This document shows, one piece after another, positions 16,451-31,340 of a stretch of 64,000 bases of DNA; position 1 is the stretch's first letter; every line of letters begins with the position of its first letter. Below the pieces are notes generated by a model. The model was given only the letters and a program-made list of their open reading frames with translations, did not search any database and had not been told where the DNA came from. Position numbers and translations under genes: made by a program. This stretch comes from Acetobacter fabarum (GTDB lineage: Bacteria > Pseudomonadota > Alphaproteobacteria > Acetobacterales > Acetobacteraceae), in NCBI RefSeq assembly GCF_011516925.1, contig NZ_WOTG01000001.1, forward strand, positions 1 through 64,000, read 5' to 3'.

Positions 16451-16791
16451 TCAAGCGATCGGGCGCTCTGTATGGAGCGCCTATGCGATTGTTTGCAGCA
16501 AAGCCGAATCATCAGGCCGATGGTTCGGCTTTGCTTTTTGTATGTGGCCATTCCCTGCCACAATCCTGCCCTGCGACCGGGAAATGCTTTTTCGTTGCCC
16601 GCGGGCATGACACTGCTTTATCTTGGTTGGAATACCCTTGAGCAAGCCAGACCAAAAAGAGTATCCACGGTCCTGCTGAGGCAAGGTATATGCATCAGGA
16701 TAAACTAGCGCCGGCAGCCTGCTGTTAGAGCACGGAAGCCGTTGAATTTTTGCGCAGCACATGCGCCTTTAATGACCGCTCGGGAGCAAAA
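16451..16791. other. rpsT-dnaA intergenic region (341 bases), no gene
   Basis: The region holds two rpsT hairpins in its first 90 bases and then about 250 bases of untranslated DNA before dnaA. I see no convincing reading frame or RNA gene. One 9-mer, GTATCCACG at 16661-16669, matches the DnaA box TTATCCACA at 7 of 9 positions. This is too little to call a replication origin, but it could be an autoregulatory site for dnaA. Confidence 0.5.
16462..16539 (+). terminator. Tandem hairpins ending rpsT
   Basis: A perfect 7-bp stem (GGCGCTC 16462-16468 with GAGCGCC 16475-16481) is followed by a perfect 11-bp stem (16498-16508 with 16524-16534, GCAAAGCCGAA) and five T residues at 16535-16539. The second is a textbook intrinsic terminator. 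Confidence 0.85.
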
Positions 16792-18231
16792 ATGACAATC
16801 GGAGTGGACGATGACGAAAGCGCCTTTTCCCGACTGGAAGACAATAAAGGGCTTGCGGAATCGTGGCTGCGTATCTGTGGCCGCCTGAAAGGTGAGGTCG
16901 GGGAGGTTGAATACCGCACCTGGCTAACCCAGATTGCCCTCGGGCCGATTGATGGCGACGAAATTACGCTCCTTCTGCCCACCCGCTTTTTGCGCGACTG
17001 GGTCCGTAGCCAGTACGGAGACCGCCTGAACGAGCTGTGGCATAACGAGATTCCCTCCATTCGGCGGGTTGAATTGCAGGTTGCCCGCCCGGGTGACCCG
17101 GCTCCGCTACCCGTCACTGAAGTTGCCGCCGCACCAGCAAGTGCCGCTCCCCTCCCCACGGAAGATAACAGCCCGGCAAGCCGCCCTGTTGCCGAAGTGC
17201 GCAGCGACCTTGTAACCGCGCTGGACAGCCGATTTACGTTTGACACGTTCGTTGTCGGCAAACCCAACGAATTTGCCTATGCCTGCGCACGCAGGGTGGC
17301 TGAAAAACCCTCCAGCGTTGGCTTTAATCCGCTCTTCCTGTACGGCGGGGTCGGCTTGGGTAAAACGCACCTCATGCACGCCATTGGTGCGGAACTGGTT
17401 AAAAGCGGCAATGTCTCGGTGGCCTATATGTCTGCCGAAAAGTTCATGTACCGCTTTATTGCGGCCATTCGCTCCCAGTCCACGATCGAATTCAAGGAGC
17501 AGCTTCGCTCCGTGGATGTCCTGATGATCGACGATCTTCAGTTCCTGATCGGTAAGGACAATACTCAGGAAGAGTTCTTCCATACGTTTAACGCTCTGGT
17601 GGATGCCGGGCGGCAGATTGTGGTTTCCGCCGACAAGTCTCCTTCGGACCTGTCCGGGCTGGAGGATAGGCTCCGCACCCGTCTGGGCTGTGGCATGGTG
17701 GCAGATATTCACGCCACAACATTTGAACTGCGCATTTCCATTCTGGAAGCCAAAGCAGCTGCATCCGGTGTGGTGGTTCCCGCAAAGGTGCTTGAGTTCC
17801 TTGCACACAAGATCACATCCAATGTGCGTGAACTTGAAGGCGCACTGAACCGCCTGATCGCCCATGCCAACCTGTTTGGCCGGCCGGTCACGCTTGAAGC
17901 CACGCAGGATGTGCTGCACGATATTCTCAAGGCCCACGACCGGCGTGTGACCATTGAGGAAATCCAGAAAAAAGTGGCTGAACACTGGAATATCCGCTTA
18001 ACGGACATGTCCTCCGCCCGCCGTGCGCGTAACGTGGCACGCCCGCGCCAGGTGGCCATGTATCTGGCCAAACAGTTGACCAGCCGCTCGCTACCCGAAA
18101 TTGGCCGCAAGTTTGGTAATCGTGACCACACCACAGTCATGCACGCGGTTAATCGCGTAACGGAACTGATGGAACGTGACGCAGCATTTGCAGAAGATGT
18201 GGAACTGATGCGCCGCATGCTGGAGAGCTAG
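16792..18231 (+). CDS. dnaA: Chromosomal replication initiator protein DnaA
   Basis: DnaA binds origin DNA and opens it to start replication. With the start at 16792 it has 479 residues. Domain I is ESWLRICGRLKGEVGEVEYRTWL near the N terminus; domain II is short and rich in Ala and Pro. Walker A is GGVGLGKT (185-192), Walker B is LMIDD (244-248), and the domain IV DNA-binding signature RDHTTVMH is at 444-451. The site GGGAG precedes the ATG by about 6 bases; a longer in-frame start at 16750 has none. dnaN follows 117 bases later. Confidence 0.97.
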   Translation: MTIGVDDDESAFSRLEDNKGLAESWLRICGRLKGEVGEVEYRTWLTQIALGPIDGDEITLLLPTRFLRDWVRSQYGDRLNELWHNEIPSIRRVELQVARPGDPAPLPVTEVAAAPASAAPLPTEDNSPASRPVAEVRSDLVTALDSRFTFDTFVVGKPNEFAYACARRVAEKPSSVGFNPLFLYGGVGLGKTHLMHAIGAELVKSGNVSVAYMSAEKFMYRFIAAIRSQSTIEFKEQLRSVDVLMIDDLQFLIGKDNTQEEFFHTFNALVDAGRQIVVSADKSPSDLSGLEDRLRTRLGCGMVADIHATTFELRISILEAKAAASGVVVPAKVLEFLAHKITSNVRELEGALNRLIAHANLFGRPVTLEATQDVLHDILKAHDRRVTIEEIQKKVAEHWNIRLTDMSSARRARNVARPRQVAMYLAKQLTSRSLPEIGRKFGNRDHTTVMHAVNRVTELMERDAAFAEDVELMRRMLES

Positions 18232-18348
18232 AACCAGCACCTTCAAAAAGATTGACGGATAAACGCGGCCTGTTAGTTTTAGAATGGATAAGACGGGTTC
18301 CATCTCCGCTCAGGAGTGCAGAACTTGCTGTGCAGGAAAGAGGGATAC

Positions 18349-19473
18349 ATGAAGTTTTCGGCAGAGCGCGCAACGCTCCTTAAAGCGTTGGCTCATATCC
18401 AGAGCGTGGCGGAAAAACGTAACACCATTCCCATTCTCGCAAACGTGCTCATGCAGGCTACAAACGGGCAGCTATGCCTGAAGGCCACCGACATGGAAAT
18501 CGAGGTGGTTGAAACCGTACCAGCCACCATCACGCGGGAAGGGGCCACGACTGCTCCGGCATCCGTGCTGTACGAAATCGTGCGTAAGCTGCCTGATGGC
18601 GTTGAAGTTGAGCTCGACCAGACAGACAGCGACGGCCAGCTTCACCTGCGTGCAGGCCGCTATGCCACCCACCTGAATGTGCTGAGCGTTGACGATTTTC
18701 CGTCCATGGGGGCAGGGGACTTCCCGCACAAGTTTCAGTTGAATGGTGCTGTTCTGCGTTCGCTGATCGACCGCACGCGCTTTGCCATTTCCACGGAAGA
18801 AACGCGCTATTACCTGAACGGCATTTTCCTGCATGCCGCAGACATTGACGGCAAACCGCTACTCCGCGCCGTTGCCACGGACGGCCACCGTCTGGCACGG
18901 GTAGAAGCAGAAATGCCCGCAGGTGCCGCAGGCATGCCCGGCGTAATCATCCCGCGTAAAACCGTAGCAGAACTGCGCAAGCTGATTGATGAAGCACCGG
19001 AAGACATTGCCGTTGCTCTTTCTGAAACCAGAATTCAGTTCACGGTTGGGCCGATCACCCTGACCTCCAAACTGATAGACGGCACCTTCCCCGAATACGA
19101 ACGTGTTATTCCGCGCAATAACACGCGTATTTTGCGCGTTGGCAAAAAAGACTTCTCGGATGCCGTGGCGCGTGTGGCCGCCATTAGCCAGGAACGCTCC
19201 CGCCCGGTTAAGCTGATGCTCGAACCCGGCCTGCTGACCCTCTCCGCCAGCAGCGCAGAGCAGGGAACCGCCAAGGAAGAACTGGACGACAACCGGATTT
19301 CCTATGATGCTGAATCGCTGGAAATAGGCTTTCAGGCCCGCTACCTGAACGATATTACCGATCAGGTGGAAAAAGAGGTCGAGTTCTGCTTTGCGGATAG
19401 CGCATCCCCCACCATTGTCCGGGATGTAGATAGCCCGTCCGCCTTGTATGTTCTGATGCCGATGCGCGTGTGA
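18349..19473 (+). CDS. dnaN: DNA polymerase III beta sliding clamp
   Basis: The clamp encircles DNA and tethers polymerase III and other enzymes. The 374-residue protein starts MKFSAERATLLKALAHIQSVAEKRNTIP and contains the family segments TIPILANVLMQA, DGHRLA, and the C-terminal YVLMPMRV, part of the partner-binding pocket. The start at 18349 is chosen for GAGGG upstream and the conserved N terminus. Its stop TGA overlaps the GTG start of recF, so the two are translationally coupled. Confidence 0.97.
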   Translation: MKFSAERATLLKALAHIQSVAEKRNTIPILANVLMQATNGQLCLKATDMEIEVVETVPATITREGATTAPASVLYEIVRKLPDGVEVELDQTDSDGQLHLRAGRYATHLNVLSVDDFPSMGAGDFPHKFQLNGAVLRSLIDRTRFAISTEETRYYLNGIFLHAADIDGKPLLRAVATDGHRLARVEAEMPAGAAGMPGVIIPRKTVAELRKLIDEAPEDIAVALSETRIQFTVGPITLTSKLIDGTFPEYERVIPRNNTRILRVGKKDFSDAVARVAAISQERSRPVKLMLEPGLLTLSASSAEQGTAKEELDDNRISYDAESLEIGFQARYLNDITDQVEKEVEFCFADSASPTIVRDVDSPSALYVLMPMRV

Positions 19474-20657
19474 CAAGCGCCGCACCACGCCTGCACACAT
19501 CACCCACCTTGTTCGCCAGCAAGGTGGGGCAACCTTCCACACGGTTACAACTGGCCAGACTGACCCTCTGCCGCTTTCGGAACTACGACCAGCTCACCCT
19601 TTGCCCCCAGGCCCCCATTGTTGTGCTGACGGGGGAAAACGGCAGCGGGAAAACCAACCTGCTCGAAGCGGCCTCGCTCCTCACACCCGGTCGCGGCCTG
19701 CGCGGCGCATCCCTTGGCCAGTTTGGCCAGAATGGAAGTGCCCATTGGGGGATTTCCTCCCAAATTATGGTTGACGGCGACCCCATGGAACTTGGCACGG
19801 GGCTTCAGCCCGGGACCGATACCCCACGCCGCATTTTTCTGCTCAACGGCAAACCCCTTCGCAACCAGAACACGTGGGAAAACCCTCTGGCCGCTGTATG
19901 GCTAACCCCACAGATGGACCGGCTGTTCAGCGAAAGCGCATCTGGCCGGAGGCGTTTTCTGGATCGGCTGGTCATGGCCGCTTATCCCCACCATGCGCGC
20001 GAACTGGCAGCGTATGACCGCGCCATGAGCCAGAGAAACCGCCTGCTGCAAACCCGCGCCAATGAACCCGTCTGGTTATCCGGGCTGGAGGCCGCCATGG
20101 CGCGGCATGGAGCATCGGTCACTGCGGCACGGAATGAGACCGTCCGCCAGATCAACCTCTATGCCCAGCAGGATATGGATGCCTTTCCTGCGGTGCAGAT
20201 CAAACTGCTCTGCGCCATAGCGGACAAGCTTGAGCAGCATCCTGCCTTGCATGTGGAAGATTGGCTCAAGGAACAACTCACCACATCGCGCATGATGGAC
20301 CGAGAAAAAGGGCGCACCAGTCTTGGTGTGCATAAGAGCGACTTCGCACTTACCGACCTTAAAAAACAGCTCCCGGCAGCACTGGCCAGCACCGGCCAAC
20401 AAAAATCTCTACTCATCGGACTTATTCTGGCCCATGCCCGTCTGGTTAGCGACCACAGAGGAACGGCCCCGCTATTACTGCTGGATGAACCTCTGGTCCA
20501 TCTGGACGAACAGCGCCGGTTATCTTTGCAAAAAATTCTACAAAATTTTCAAAGTACTGTGCTCATAACCGGCACGGACCAAGCACCGTTTGCGCCATTG
20601 CAGGGACATGCCGAGTTTGCAACGCTCCGGCAGGGCGCTTTTTTGTCGATCTGCTGA
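19470..20657 (+). CDS. recF: DNA replication and repair protein RecF
   Basis: RecF is an SMC-like ATPase that helps load RecA at gapped DNA. Walker A is GENGSGKT (residues 55-62), and the signature and Walker B regions are STGQQKSLLIGLILAHARLV and PLLLLDEPLVHLDEQRR. The start is a GTG at 19470 overlapping the dnaN stop, giving 395 residues and about 25 extra residues before the usual RLTLCRFRNY beginning. No ATG lies closer to the conserved start. The extension is short and not obviously structured. Confidence 0.93.
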   Translation: MTSAAPRLHTSPTLFASKVGQPSTRLQLARLTLCRFRNYDQLTLCPQAPIVVLTGENGSGKTNLLEAASLLTPGRGLRGASLGQFGQNGSAHWGISSQIMVDGDPMELGTGLQPGTDTPRRIFLLNGKPLRNQNTWENPLAAVWLTPQMDRLFSESASGRRRFLDRLVMAAYPHHARELAAYDRAMSQRNRLLQTRANEPVWLSGLEAAMARHGASVTAARNETVRQINLYAQQDMDAFPAVQIKLLCAIADKLEQHPALHVEDWLKEQLTTSRMMDREKGRTSLGVHKSDFALTDLKKQLPAALASTGQQKSLLIGLILAHARLVSDHRGTAPLLLLDEPLVHLDEQRRLSLQKILQNFQSTVLITGTDQAPFAPLQGHAEFATLRQGAFLSIC

Positions 20658-20705
20658 CAAAAGGGGCCTTCGGGCGCTGGTCGCAATGCCATGGGCGGAG
20701 TATAA

Positions 20706-23189
<2,484 letters not shown>

Positions 23190-23207
23190 GACGTCCCACC
23201 TACTTAC

Positions 23208-23248
23208 AAAAAAGACGCCATGGCCTGCATGCCATGGCGTCTTTTTTT
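23208..23248. terminator. Bidirectional terminator between gyrB and kdsA
   Basis: AAGACGCCATGGC (23212-23224) pairs perfectly with GCCATGGCGTCTT (23231-23243) around a 6-base loop, with A residues before and a T run after. It can serve both convergent genes. Confidence 0.9.
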
Positions 23249-23268
23249 ATGCGCAATGCCTGCGGCTG

Positions 23269-25826
<2,558 letters not shown>

Positions 25827-25879
25827 TCATAACCTTCTCTGCAAACCAACCGGATATCAGAGAAGGATGTCAGCATTTT

Positions 25880-26224
25880 TCAGGGCTTGGGAGCCGCAGG
25901 GGGCGCCTGAGTCTGGACTGCGGGCGGAGCCGTAGTTGCCACGGGGGCGGTTTCCGCCGGGGGCTGGGCCAGAATGTCGTGCCCGGCACCGGTTACGCCA
26001 CCTTTATAGAGCATGGCGAGCAGGAGAGAAAGCAGCATGAACAGCCCTGCCAGAACGGCCGTTGTGCGGGTCAGCAGGTTGGCCGTCCCGCGGCCGGACA
26101 TAAAGGCGCCCATACCCTGACTGTTACCAATACCAAGGCCGCCACCTTCGCTCCGCTGAATCAGCACAACGCCAATCAGAGCAATGGTGACACAGAAATG
26201 CAGGATCAGCAGGGCTGTCGTCAT
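25880..26224 (-). CDS. secG: Protein translocase subunit SecG
   Basis: SecG is a small inner membrane partner of SecYE. The 114-residue protein has two hydrophobic helices (about residues 4-22 and 54-73) linked by the conserved loop QRSEGGGLG and a Gly/Ser-rich stretch. The C-terminal tail is rich in Pro and Ala (QTQAPPAAPKP), common in alphaproteobacterial SecG. It follows tpiA by 27 bases; the tpiA-secG-pyrG order is typical. Confidence 0.93.
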   Translation of the reverse strand: MTTALLILHFCVTIALIGVVLIQRSEGGGLGIGNSQGMGAFMSGRGTANLLTRTTAVLAGLFMLLSLLLAMLYKGGVTGAGHDILAQPPAETAPVATTAPPAVQTQAPPAAPKP

Positions 26225-26251
26225 GTCGGGTTCCAGATCAAAGCAGCAATG

Positions 26252-26992
26252 TCAGGCAGCGGATGCTGCGTTGACAATAGAAAGAAATGCATCCGCCTTA
26301 AGGCTCGCGCCACCAACCAGTGCGCCCGCAACCTCGGGAATGGAAAGAACGGAAACAGCATTCCCAGCGTTTACGGACCCTCCATACAGGATTTTGATAG
26401 TTTTTCCAGCCTCACCAAACTGTCGGACCAATTCGGCACACAGGAAAGACATGGTCTGAGCTATCTGGTCGGTTGTCGCGGCAAGCCCCGTCCCAATGGC
26501 CCAGATGGGTTCGTAAGCCACAATACCGGCAAAACCATCGGGAAGCGAGCCCTTGATCTGCCAGCCAAGCACATCTTCGTACTCACCGCTCTCACGCTGA
26601 TCTTCCGTCTCGCCAATACAGACAATCGGGGTCAGGCCCGCCTTGGTAGCAGCCACGGCTTTTTCACGTACGGTTTCGTCCAGCTCACCGTGTTCCTGCC
26701 GCCGCTCTGAATGACCGAGAATCACGTAGCTGACGCCAAGGTCTGCCAGCATGGTGGGAGAAATATCGCCCGTATGCGCTCCGGCAGCATCCTTATGGCA
26801 ATCCTGCGCACCAAGGCCGATAGGGGAGGCATCCAGCGCTGGCTGCACAAGTGCCAGCTGCGTAAAGGGGGGGCAGACAACCACATCCGGCGCAGTAGCG
26901 GGCAGGCCGCTTACCAGCGCCTGTACCAGCGCCTGTGCGTCCTGGCGTGTACCATTCATTTTCCAATTGCCGACAATAATCTGCCTGCTCAT
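26252..26992 (-). CDS. tpiA: Triosephosphate isomerase
   Basis: TpiA interconverts dihydroxyacetone phosphate and glyceraldehyde 3-phosphate. The 246-residue protein begins IIVGNWKMNG with the catalytic Lys, carries the catalytic His in YVILGHSERR, and the catalytic Glu in the AYEPIWAIGTG signature, followed by the ILYGGSVN phosphate-binding loop. The start at 26992 has GGAAGG close upstream; longer starts are not supported. It is divergent from ppiD across 232 bases. Confidence 0.97.
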   Translation of the reverse strand: MSRQIIVGNWKMNGTRQDAQALVQALVSGLPATAPDVVVCPPFTQLALVQPALDASPIGLGAQDCHKDAAGAHTGDISPTMLADLGVSYVILGHSERRQEHGELDETVREKAVAATKAGLTPIVCIGETEDQRESGEYEDVLGWQIKGSLPDGFAGIVAYEPIWAIGTGLAATTDQIAQTMSFLCAELVRQFGEAGKTIKILYGGSVNAGNAVSVLSIPEVAGALVGGASLKADAFLSIVNAASAA

Positions 26993-27224
26993 ACCCTTCC
27001 TCCAGTTCCTGTGCTGCCACGCGCTGCATGTGCGTCTGCCATGGCACTGTTGACAACAGGCTAAACCATACACGCACACTCAGGCGCAAGAGAGGGTTTA
27101 TACCTTATTGCTGCCCCACAACGGTTAAGTCTGGTCAAGCGGCACACCTCCGCTTATGGTGCCGCCCCAAGATGTGCTGCAATCAGCATAAACCATTTAT
27201 GATGAGCTGTGGATCCATAGGGTC

Positions 27225-29141
27225 ATGATTTCCTACCTGCGCCGAGTACTTGTTGAATCGTGGCTGGGCCGCGTTGTTGCCATTGTTATTTTTCTGGCCT
27301 TTGTCAGCTGGGGTATTGGCGACGTTATTGGCTTCATGAGCGAAGAGACGGATGTGGTGGCCCGGGTTGGCCAGCACCGCATACCCACGCGTGACCTAGC
27401 CATGGCCCTGCGCTCTGAAATGCCGACAATCACCCAGCAGATGGGGGTCAAAGACCCTTCTGCCCTGTCTCCCATCATGCAGGGGCAGATTGCGCGCCAG
27501 ATTTTGCAACGCCTGATTGCACAGGCCGAACTGCTTGAGGCCGCTCGCCAGCTTAAAATCATTGTGCCGGATTCCGCCATCAGGGAAGAAGTGTTTTCCC
27601 TCCCTTACTTCAAAGGGCCTACTGGCCAGTTTGACCGCGCCGTGTTCAACCAGCGCCTGAGTGCGCAGGGGTTAAGTGAACAGCAGGTGCTGGACATGAT
27701 CCGCGACGACCTGACCGTACGCACCCTGCTGCAACCCATGGCGCAGGGAAGCCGGGTCTCCAACATCCTGCTCAAAACTCTGGTCGATTACGGCGCAACC
27801 ACGCGCATGGTGGACCTGATCAGCATTCCCGTTGCAGCGCAGCCGGCCCCTCCCGCGCCGGATACGGCAACCTTGCAGCGCTATTATACGAACCATGTGT
27901 GGCTTTTTGGCACCCCGGAATTGCGGCATGCACGCATTGTGGTCCTGTCCCCCCAAACCGTGGCGGATACGATTACAATCGATGATACGCAGCTCAAGCG
28001 CGCGTATGATGCACAAAGCAGCCACTACAACATGCCAGAAACCCGCGATATTCAGCTGATCACAGCCACATCCGAATCTGACGCCCAGAAAATTGCCGAT
28101 GCATGGAAGCTCAAAGGGAGCTGGCAGGCTGCGCAAGGTGCCGTCAAAGGCGCTGCATCGGTGGAAATGCCGGGCGCTCGCCCCACGACCATTCCTTCTG
28201 ACGTACTCAAGCAGGTTTTGTTTCAGGCACCGCAAGGGCAGGTTACGGGGCCGGTTAAAACCGAAATGGGCTGGTCTGTTTTCCGCGTGACCAAAATCCT
28301 GCCCGCGCACAGCACCTCCTTTGCAGATGCCCGGCAGGAAATTTTGCAGCAATACCGGACTGCGGCCGCACCGTCTGTTGTGACCGAACGCCGCCGGCAG
28401 TTGCAGGACGCCATTGCTGGCAAAGGGCTGGACGCCATTCCGGATACAATTGGTGCCGCTGCCATTTCCGGCTCACTGGACGCGCAGGGCAATACGGCAG
28501 AAAAACAGCCTGCTCCGATTCCGGCTTCGGGCAAGCTGCGCGATGCCATTGTGCATCAGGTCTTTGCCCAGAAAGCCGGAGATCCGCCTAATCTGCTCGA
28601 AGGCCCGGATAACAGCTGGTTTGCAGTTGAGGTTGATTCCATAACACCCGCTACCCCCCGCTCGTTTGGGCAGGCAAAAGGCGACGTGCTGGCTGCATGG
28701 CAGGCCGATACCCGCCACCACACGGCAGACCAGCAGGCAACGGCCTTGTTTCTGGCAGCCCGCCAGAAGGGAAGCATTGCGGGCCAGACGGCCTCTGGCA
28801 TTCAGGTTGCCCGTGACATTCCATTTTCCTTCACCAACCCCGGCAAGGCCCTGCCGCCCGAAATTGCCAGCTACATCCCCCGTATGAAGGCGGGGCAGGC
28901 GGTTATGGCTGAAAATGCAGATACTTTTTTTGTCGCTGTGGTGACCAAGGTTTTTGTACCCAATCCTCCGGCACCCATTGATGTTCTGCAAAAGCTGAAA
29001 AACAACCTGACACAGGCCTATGGTGATGATCTGGCGGCCAGCTATGTGCAGGACCTTAACAAGCGGCTGCCCCCGCACATTAACAACGCCGCCATTCAGG
29101 CGGCCCTGTCTGCCGCCGGATTTGGGGGACCAGTCCAGTGA
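27225..29141 (+). CDS. ppiD: PpiD-like membrane-anchored periplasmic peptidyl-prolyl isomerase
   Basis: This 638-residue protein has a single N-terminal membrane anchor (about residues 15-37, VVAIVIFLAFVSWGIGDVIG), a SurA-type chaperone segment with VVARVGQHRIPTRDLAMALR, and a parvulin-like region containing PETRDIQLITAT and QVTGPVKTEMGWSVFRVTKI. PpiD helps newly exported proteins fold beside the Sec translocon. The rotamase core seems degenerate, as in many PpiD proteins, so a pure chaperone role is possible. Its stop overlaps the trpE start, coupling it to the trp genes. Confidence 0.88.
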   Translation: MISYLRRVLVESWLGRVVAIVIFLAFVSWGIGDVIGFMSEETDVVARVGQHRIPTRDLAMALRSEMPTITQQMGVKDPSALSPIMQGQIARQILQRLIAQAELLEAARQLKIIVPDSAIREEVFSLPYFKGPTGQFDRAVFNQRLSAQGLSEQQVLDMIRDDLTVRTLLQPMAQGSRVSNILLKTLVDYGATTRMVDLISIPVAAQPAPPAPDTATLQRYYTNHVWLFGTPELRHARIVVLSPQTVADTITIDDTQLKRAYDAQSSHYNMPETRDIQLITATSESDAQKIADAWKLKGSWQAAQGAVKGAASVEMPGARPTTIPSDVLKQVLFQAPQGQVTGPVKTEMGWSVFRVTKILPAHSTSFADARQEILQQYRTAAAPSVVTERRRQLQDAIAGKGLDAIPDTIGAAAISGSLDAQGNTAEKQPAPIPASGKLRDAIVHQVFAQKAGDPPNLLEGPDNSWFAVEVDSITPATPRSFGQAKGDVLAAWQADTRHHTADQQATALFLAARQKGSIAGQTASGIQVARDIPFSFTNPGKALPPEIASYIPRMKAGQAVMAENADTFFVAVVTKVFVPNPPAPIDVLQKLKNNLTQAYGDDLAASYVQDLNKRLPPHINNAAIQAALSAAGFGGPVQ

Positions 29142-30685
29142 ACCCGGGCATGAAGGCGCACACGGCGGCATCCCCCAGTAAACAGGACTGCATTGCGGCA
29201 TGGGAAGCGGGCAGGGGTTCCATTATTTATTCTGTGGAACCTGCCGACCTGCTGACCCCGGTCTCTGCCTATATGCGGCTGGCACATCTGGAAGGTGGTA
29301 CAGGGCAATATACCTTGCTGCTGGAAAGTGTGGAGGGCGGCGTCACCCGCGGTCGCTACTCCGTTATTGCCCTGCGGCCAGATCTGGTATGGACTTGCCA
29401 TAACGGCAAGGTCAGCACCAGCACATGCCATAACGGCCTGCCCGCAAAAGCTGTACCAGACGAAGGTACTGCACCACTGGCCAGCCTGCGTGCCCTGATC
29501 CACGCGTCCCGCATGGACCTCCCGCCCGAACTCCCCCCCATGATTGGTGGCCTATTCGGGTATCTGGGGTACGACATGGTACGCCAGATGGAACACCTAC
29601 CAGACGCACCACCAGACGACCTGAACCTGCCAGAATCCATTCTGATGCGCCCTAGTCTGTTTGCTGTTTTTGATACGGTAACGGACGAGCTTATTCTGGC
29701 GACCCCCGTCCGCCCCAATGCGGCCGACACGGCACCAGAAGCATGGGAGCGCGCTCAGGCATTGCTCCAACGTGCAAGAAACTGCCTGAGCGGGGCACTC
29801 CCATCGGTAGACATTCCGGCGAATGTTCCAGCGTTTACCGAACCTACGTCCACGTTCACACATAACGATTTTTGCGCCGCCATCACACGTATTCAGGACT
29901 ATATTGCTGCAGGCGATGCGTTTCAGGTTGTGCCAAGCCAGCGTTTTTCAACAGCTTTTGCGCTGCCGTCACTCTCCCTCTACCGTGCGCTCCGGCGCAT
30001 AAATCCAGCTCCTTTCCTGTTCCATCTGGATTTTGGGGGCTTCTCTCTGGTCGGGTCATCCCCCGAGATCCTTGTGCGGCTCAGAGACGGCAAAATGACT
30101 GTGCGGCCTTTGGCGGGAACACGCCCGCGCGGCAAAACCGCGGCTGAGGATCTGGCACTTGAGCAGGATCTTCTGGCCGACCAGAAGGAAATCGCCGAGC
30201 ATCTGATGCTGATTGACCTAGGCCGGAATGATGTCGGGCGCGTATGCTCCCCCGGCTCCGTGAAGGTCACAGAGCGGTTTGTGATCGAGCGGTTCAGCCA
30301 CGTCATGCATATTTCCTCCAATGTGGAGGGCACGCTCAAGTCTGATCTGGAAGCGCTGGACGCCTTGGTTGCGGCTTTTCCCGCAGGAACCCTGACCGGC
30401 GCCCCCAAAATCCGCGCCATGGAAATTATTGACGAGGTCGAACGGACCCGCCGCGCCACCTATGCCGGCTGCATAGGTTATTTTGGTGCTGGGGGGGATA
30501 TGGACACCTGCATTGGCCTGCGCATGGCCGTTGTCAAAGACGGTGCCATGCACGTGCAGGCAGGTTGTGGGGTTGTGGCGGATAGTGTGCCGGAATCAGA
30601 GTATGAGGAAACCCAGCACAAAGCCCGCGCCGTGTTCCGCGCAGCCGAGGAAGCCTTGATAATGGCACGGACAGGCCGCGGGTAA
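29138..30685 (+). CDS. trpE: Anthranilate synthase component I
   Basis: TrpE makes anthranilate from chorismate with ammonia supplied by TrpG. The 515-residue protein has the N-terminal feedback region ([22 protein letters not shown]) and the chorismate-binding domain with [42 protein letters not shown], and [19 protein letters not shown]. The start is GTG at 29138 overlapping ppiD; an ATG at 29150 would trim four residues. No leader peptide or attenuator could fit before it, since ppiD is immediately upstream. Confidence 0.96.
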   Translation: MNPGMKAHTAASPSKQDCIAAWEAGRGSIIYSVEPADLLTPVSAYMRLAHLEGGTGQYTLLLESVEGGVTRGRYSVIALRPDLVWTCHNGKVSTSTCHNGLPAKAVPDEGTAPLASLRALIHASRMDLPPELPPMIGGLFGYLGYDMVRQMEHLPDAPPDDLNLPESILMRPSLFAVFDTVTDELILATPVRPNAADTAPEAWERAQALLQRARNCLSGALPSVDIPANVPAFTEPTSTFTHNDFCAAITRIQDYIAAGDAFQVVPSQRFSTAFALPSLSLYRALRRINPAPFLFHLDFGGFSLVGSSPEILVRLRDGKMTVRPLAGTRPRGKTAAEDLALEQDLLADQKEIAEHLMLIDLGRNDVGRVCSPGSVKVTERFVIERFSHVMHISSNVEGTLKSDLEALDALVAAFPAGTLTGAPKIRAMEIIDEVERTRRATYAGCIGYFGAGGDMDTCIGLRMAVVKDGAMHVQAGCGVVADSVPESEYEETQHKARAVFRAAEEALIMARTGRG

Positions 30686-30743
30686 ACCGCGCCTTTCCGA
30701 CACGTCATTTGACCCGTGCGCACGAAAAGGTCATCATTCCGCC

Positions 30744-31340
30744 ATGATCCTACTGATCGACAATTATGACAGCTTTACCTTCAACCTGGTCCACTATCTG
30801 GGCGAACTGGGTGAGGAGTGCGACGTCCGCCGGAACGATACGCTCAGCGTAGCAGAAGCCATGGCTCTTGCCCCGGACGCCATTGTTCTGTCCCCCGGGC
30901 CCTGTTCCCCGAACGAGGCAGGGATCTGCTGTGATCTGATAGCCGCCGCTGCTGGCAAGATACCCGTTTTTGGTGTCTGCCTTGGTCACCAGTCCATCGG
31001 GCAGGTGTTTGGGGCGCAGGTTGTGCGCTCTCCAACCCCCATGCACGGCAAGATCAGCCCTGTTTTTCATAACGGGACGGACGTTTTTGAAGGGCTCCCC
31101 AGCCCGTTCAATGCGACCCGTTACCACAGCCTGACCCTTGAACCTTCCAGCATCCCAGATGACTTGGAAGTTACGGCATGGACCGCCGATGGGGTGATTA
31201 TGGGCGTACGGCACAAGCAGCACCCCATCTCGGGCGTACAGTTCCACCCCGAGAGCATTGCGTCCGAACATGGGCATGATCTGCTCCGCAATTTTCTGAC
31301 CCACGCACGGGCATGGACAGCGGGCCTGCTCCATGCCTGA
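30744..31340 (+). CDS. trpG: Anthranilate synthase component II (glutamine amidotransferase)
   Basis: TrpG releases ammonia from glutamine for TrpE. The 198-residue class I amidotransferase starts [19 protein letters not shown], has the oxyanion strand [12 protein letters not shown], the nucleophilic Cys in [12 protein letters not shown], and the His-Glu pair in [11 protein letters not shown]. It ends 8 bases inside trpD. The same subunit often also serves aminodeoxychorismate synthase, which cannot be judged here. Confidence 0.96.
   Translation: MILLIDNYDSFTFNLVHYLGELGEECDVRRNDTLSVAEAMALAPDAIVLSPGPCSPNEAGICCDLIAAAAGKIPVFGVCLGHQSIGQVFGAQVVRSPTPMHGKISPVFHNGTDVFEGLPSPFNATRYHSLTLEPSSIPDDLEVTAWTADGVIMGVRHKQHPISGVQFHPESIASEHGHDLLRNFLTHARAWTAGLLHA

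Noticed and set aside
18232-18348. Replication origin between dnaA and dnaN
   Set aside because: Only partial GGATAA matches are present, with no cluster of DnaA boxes and no AT-rich unwinding segment.
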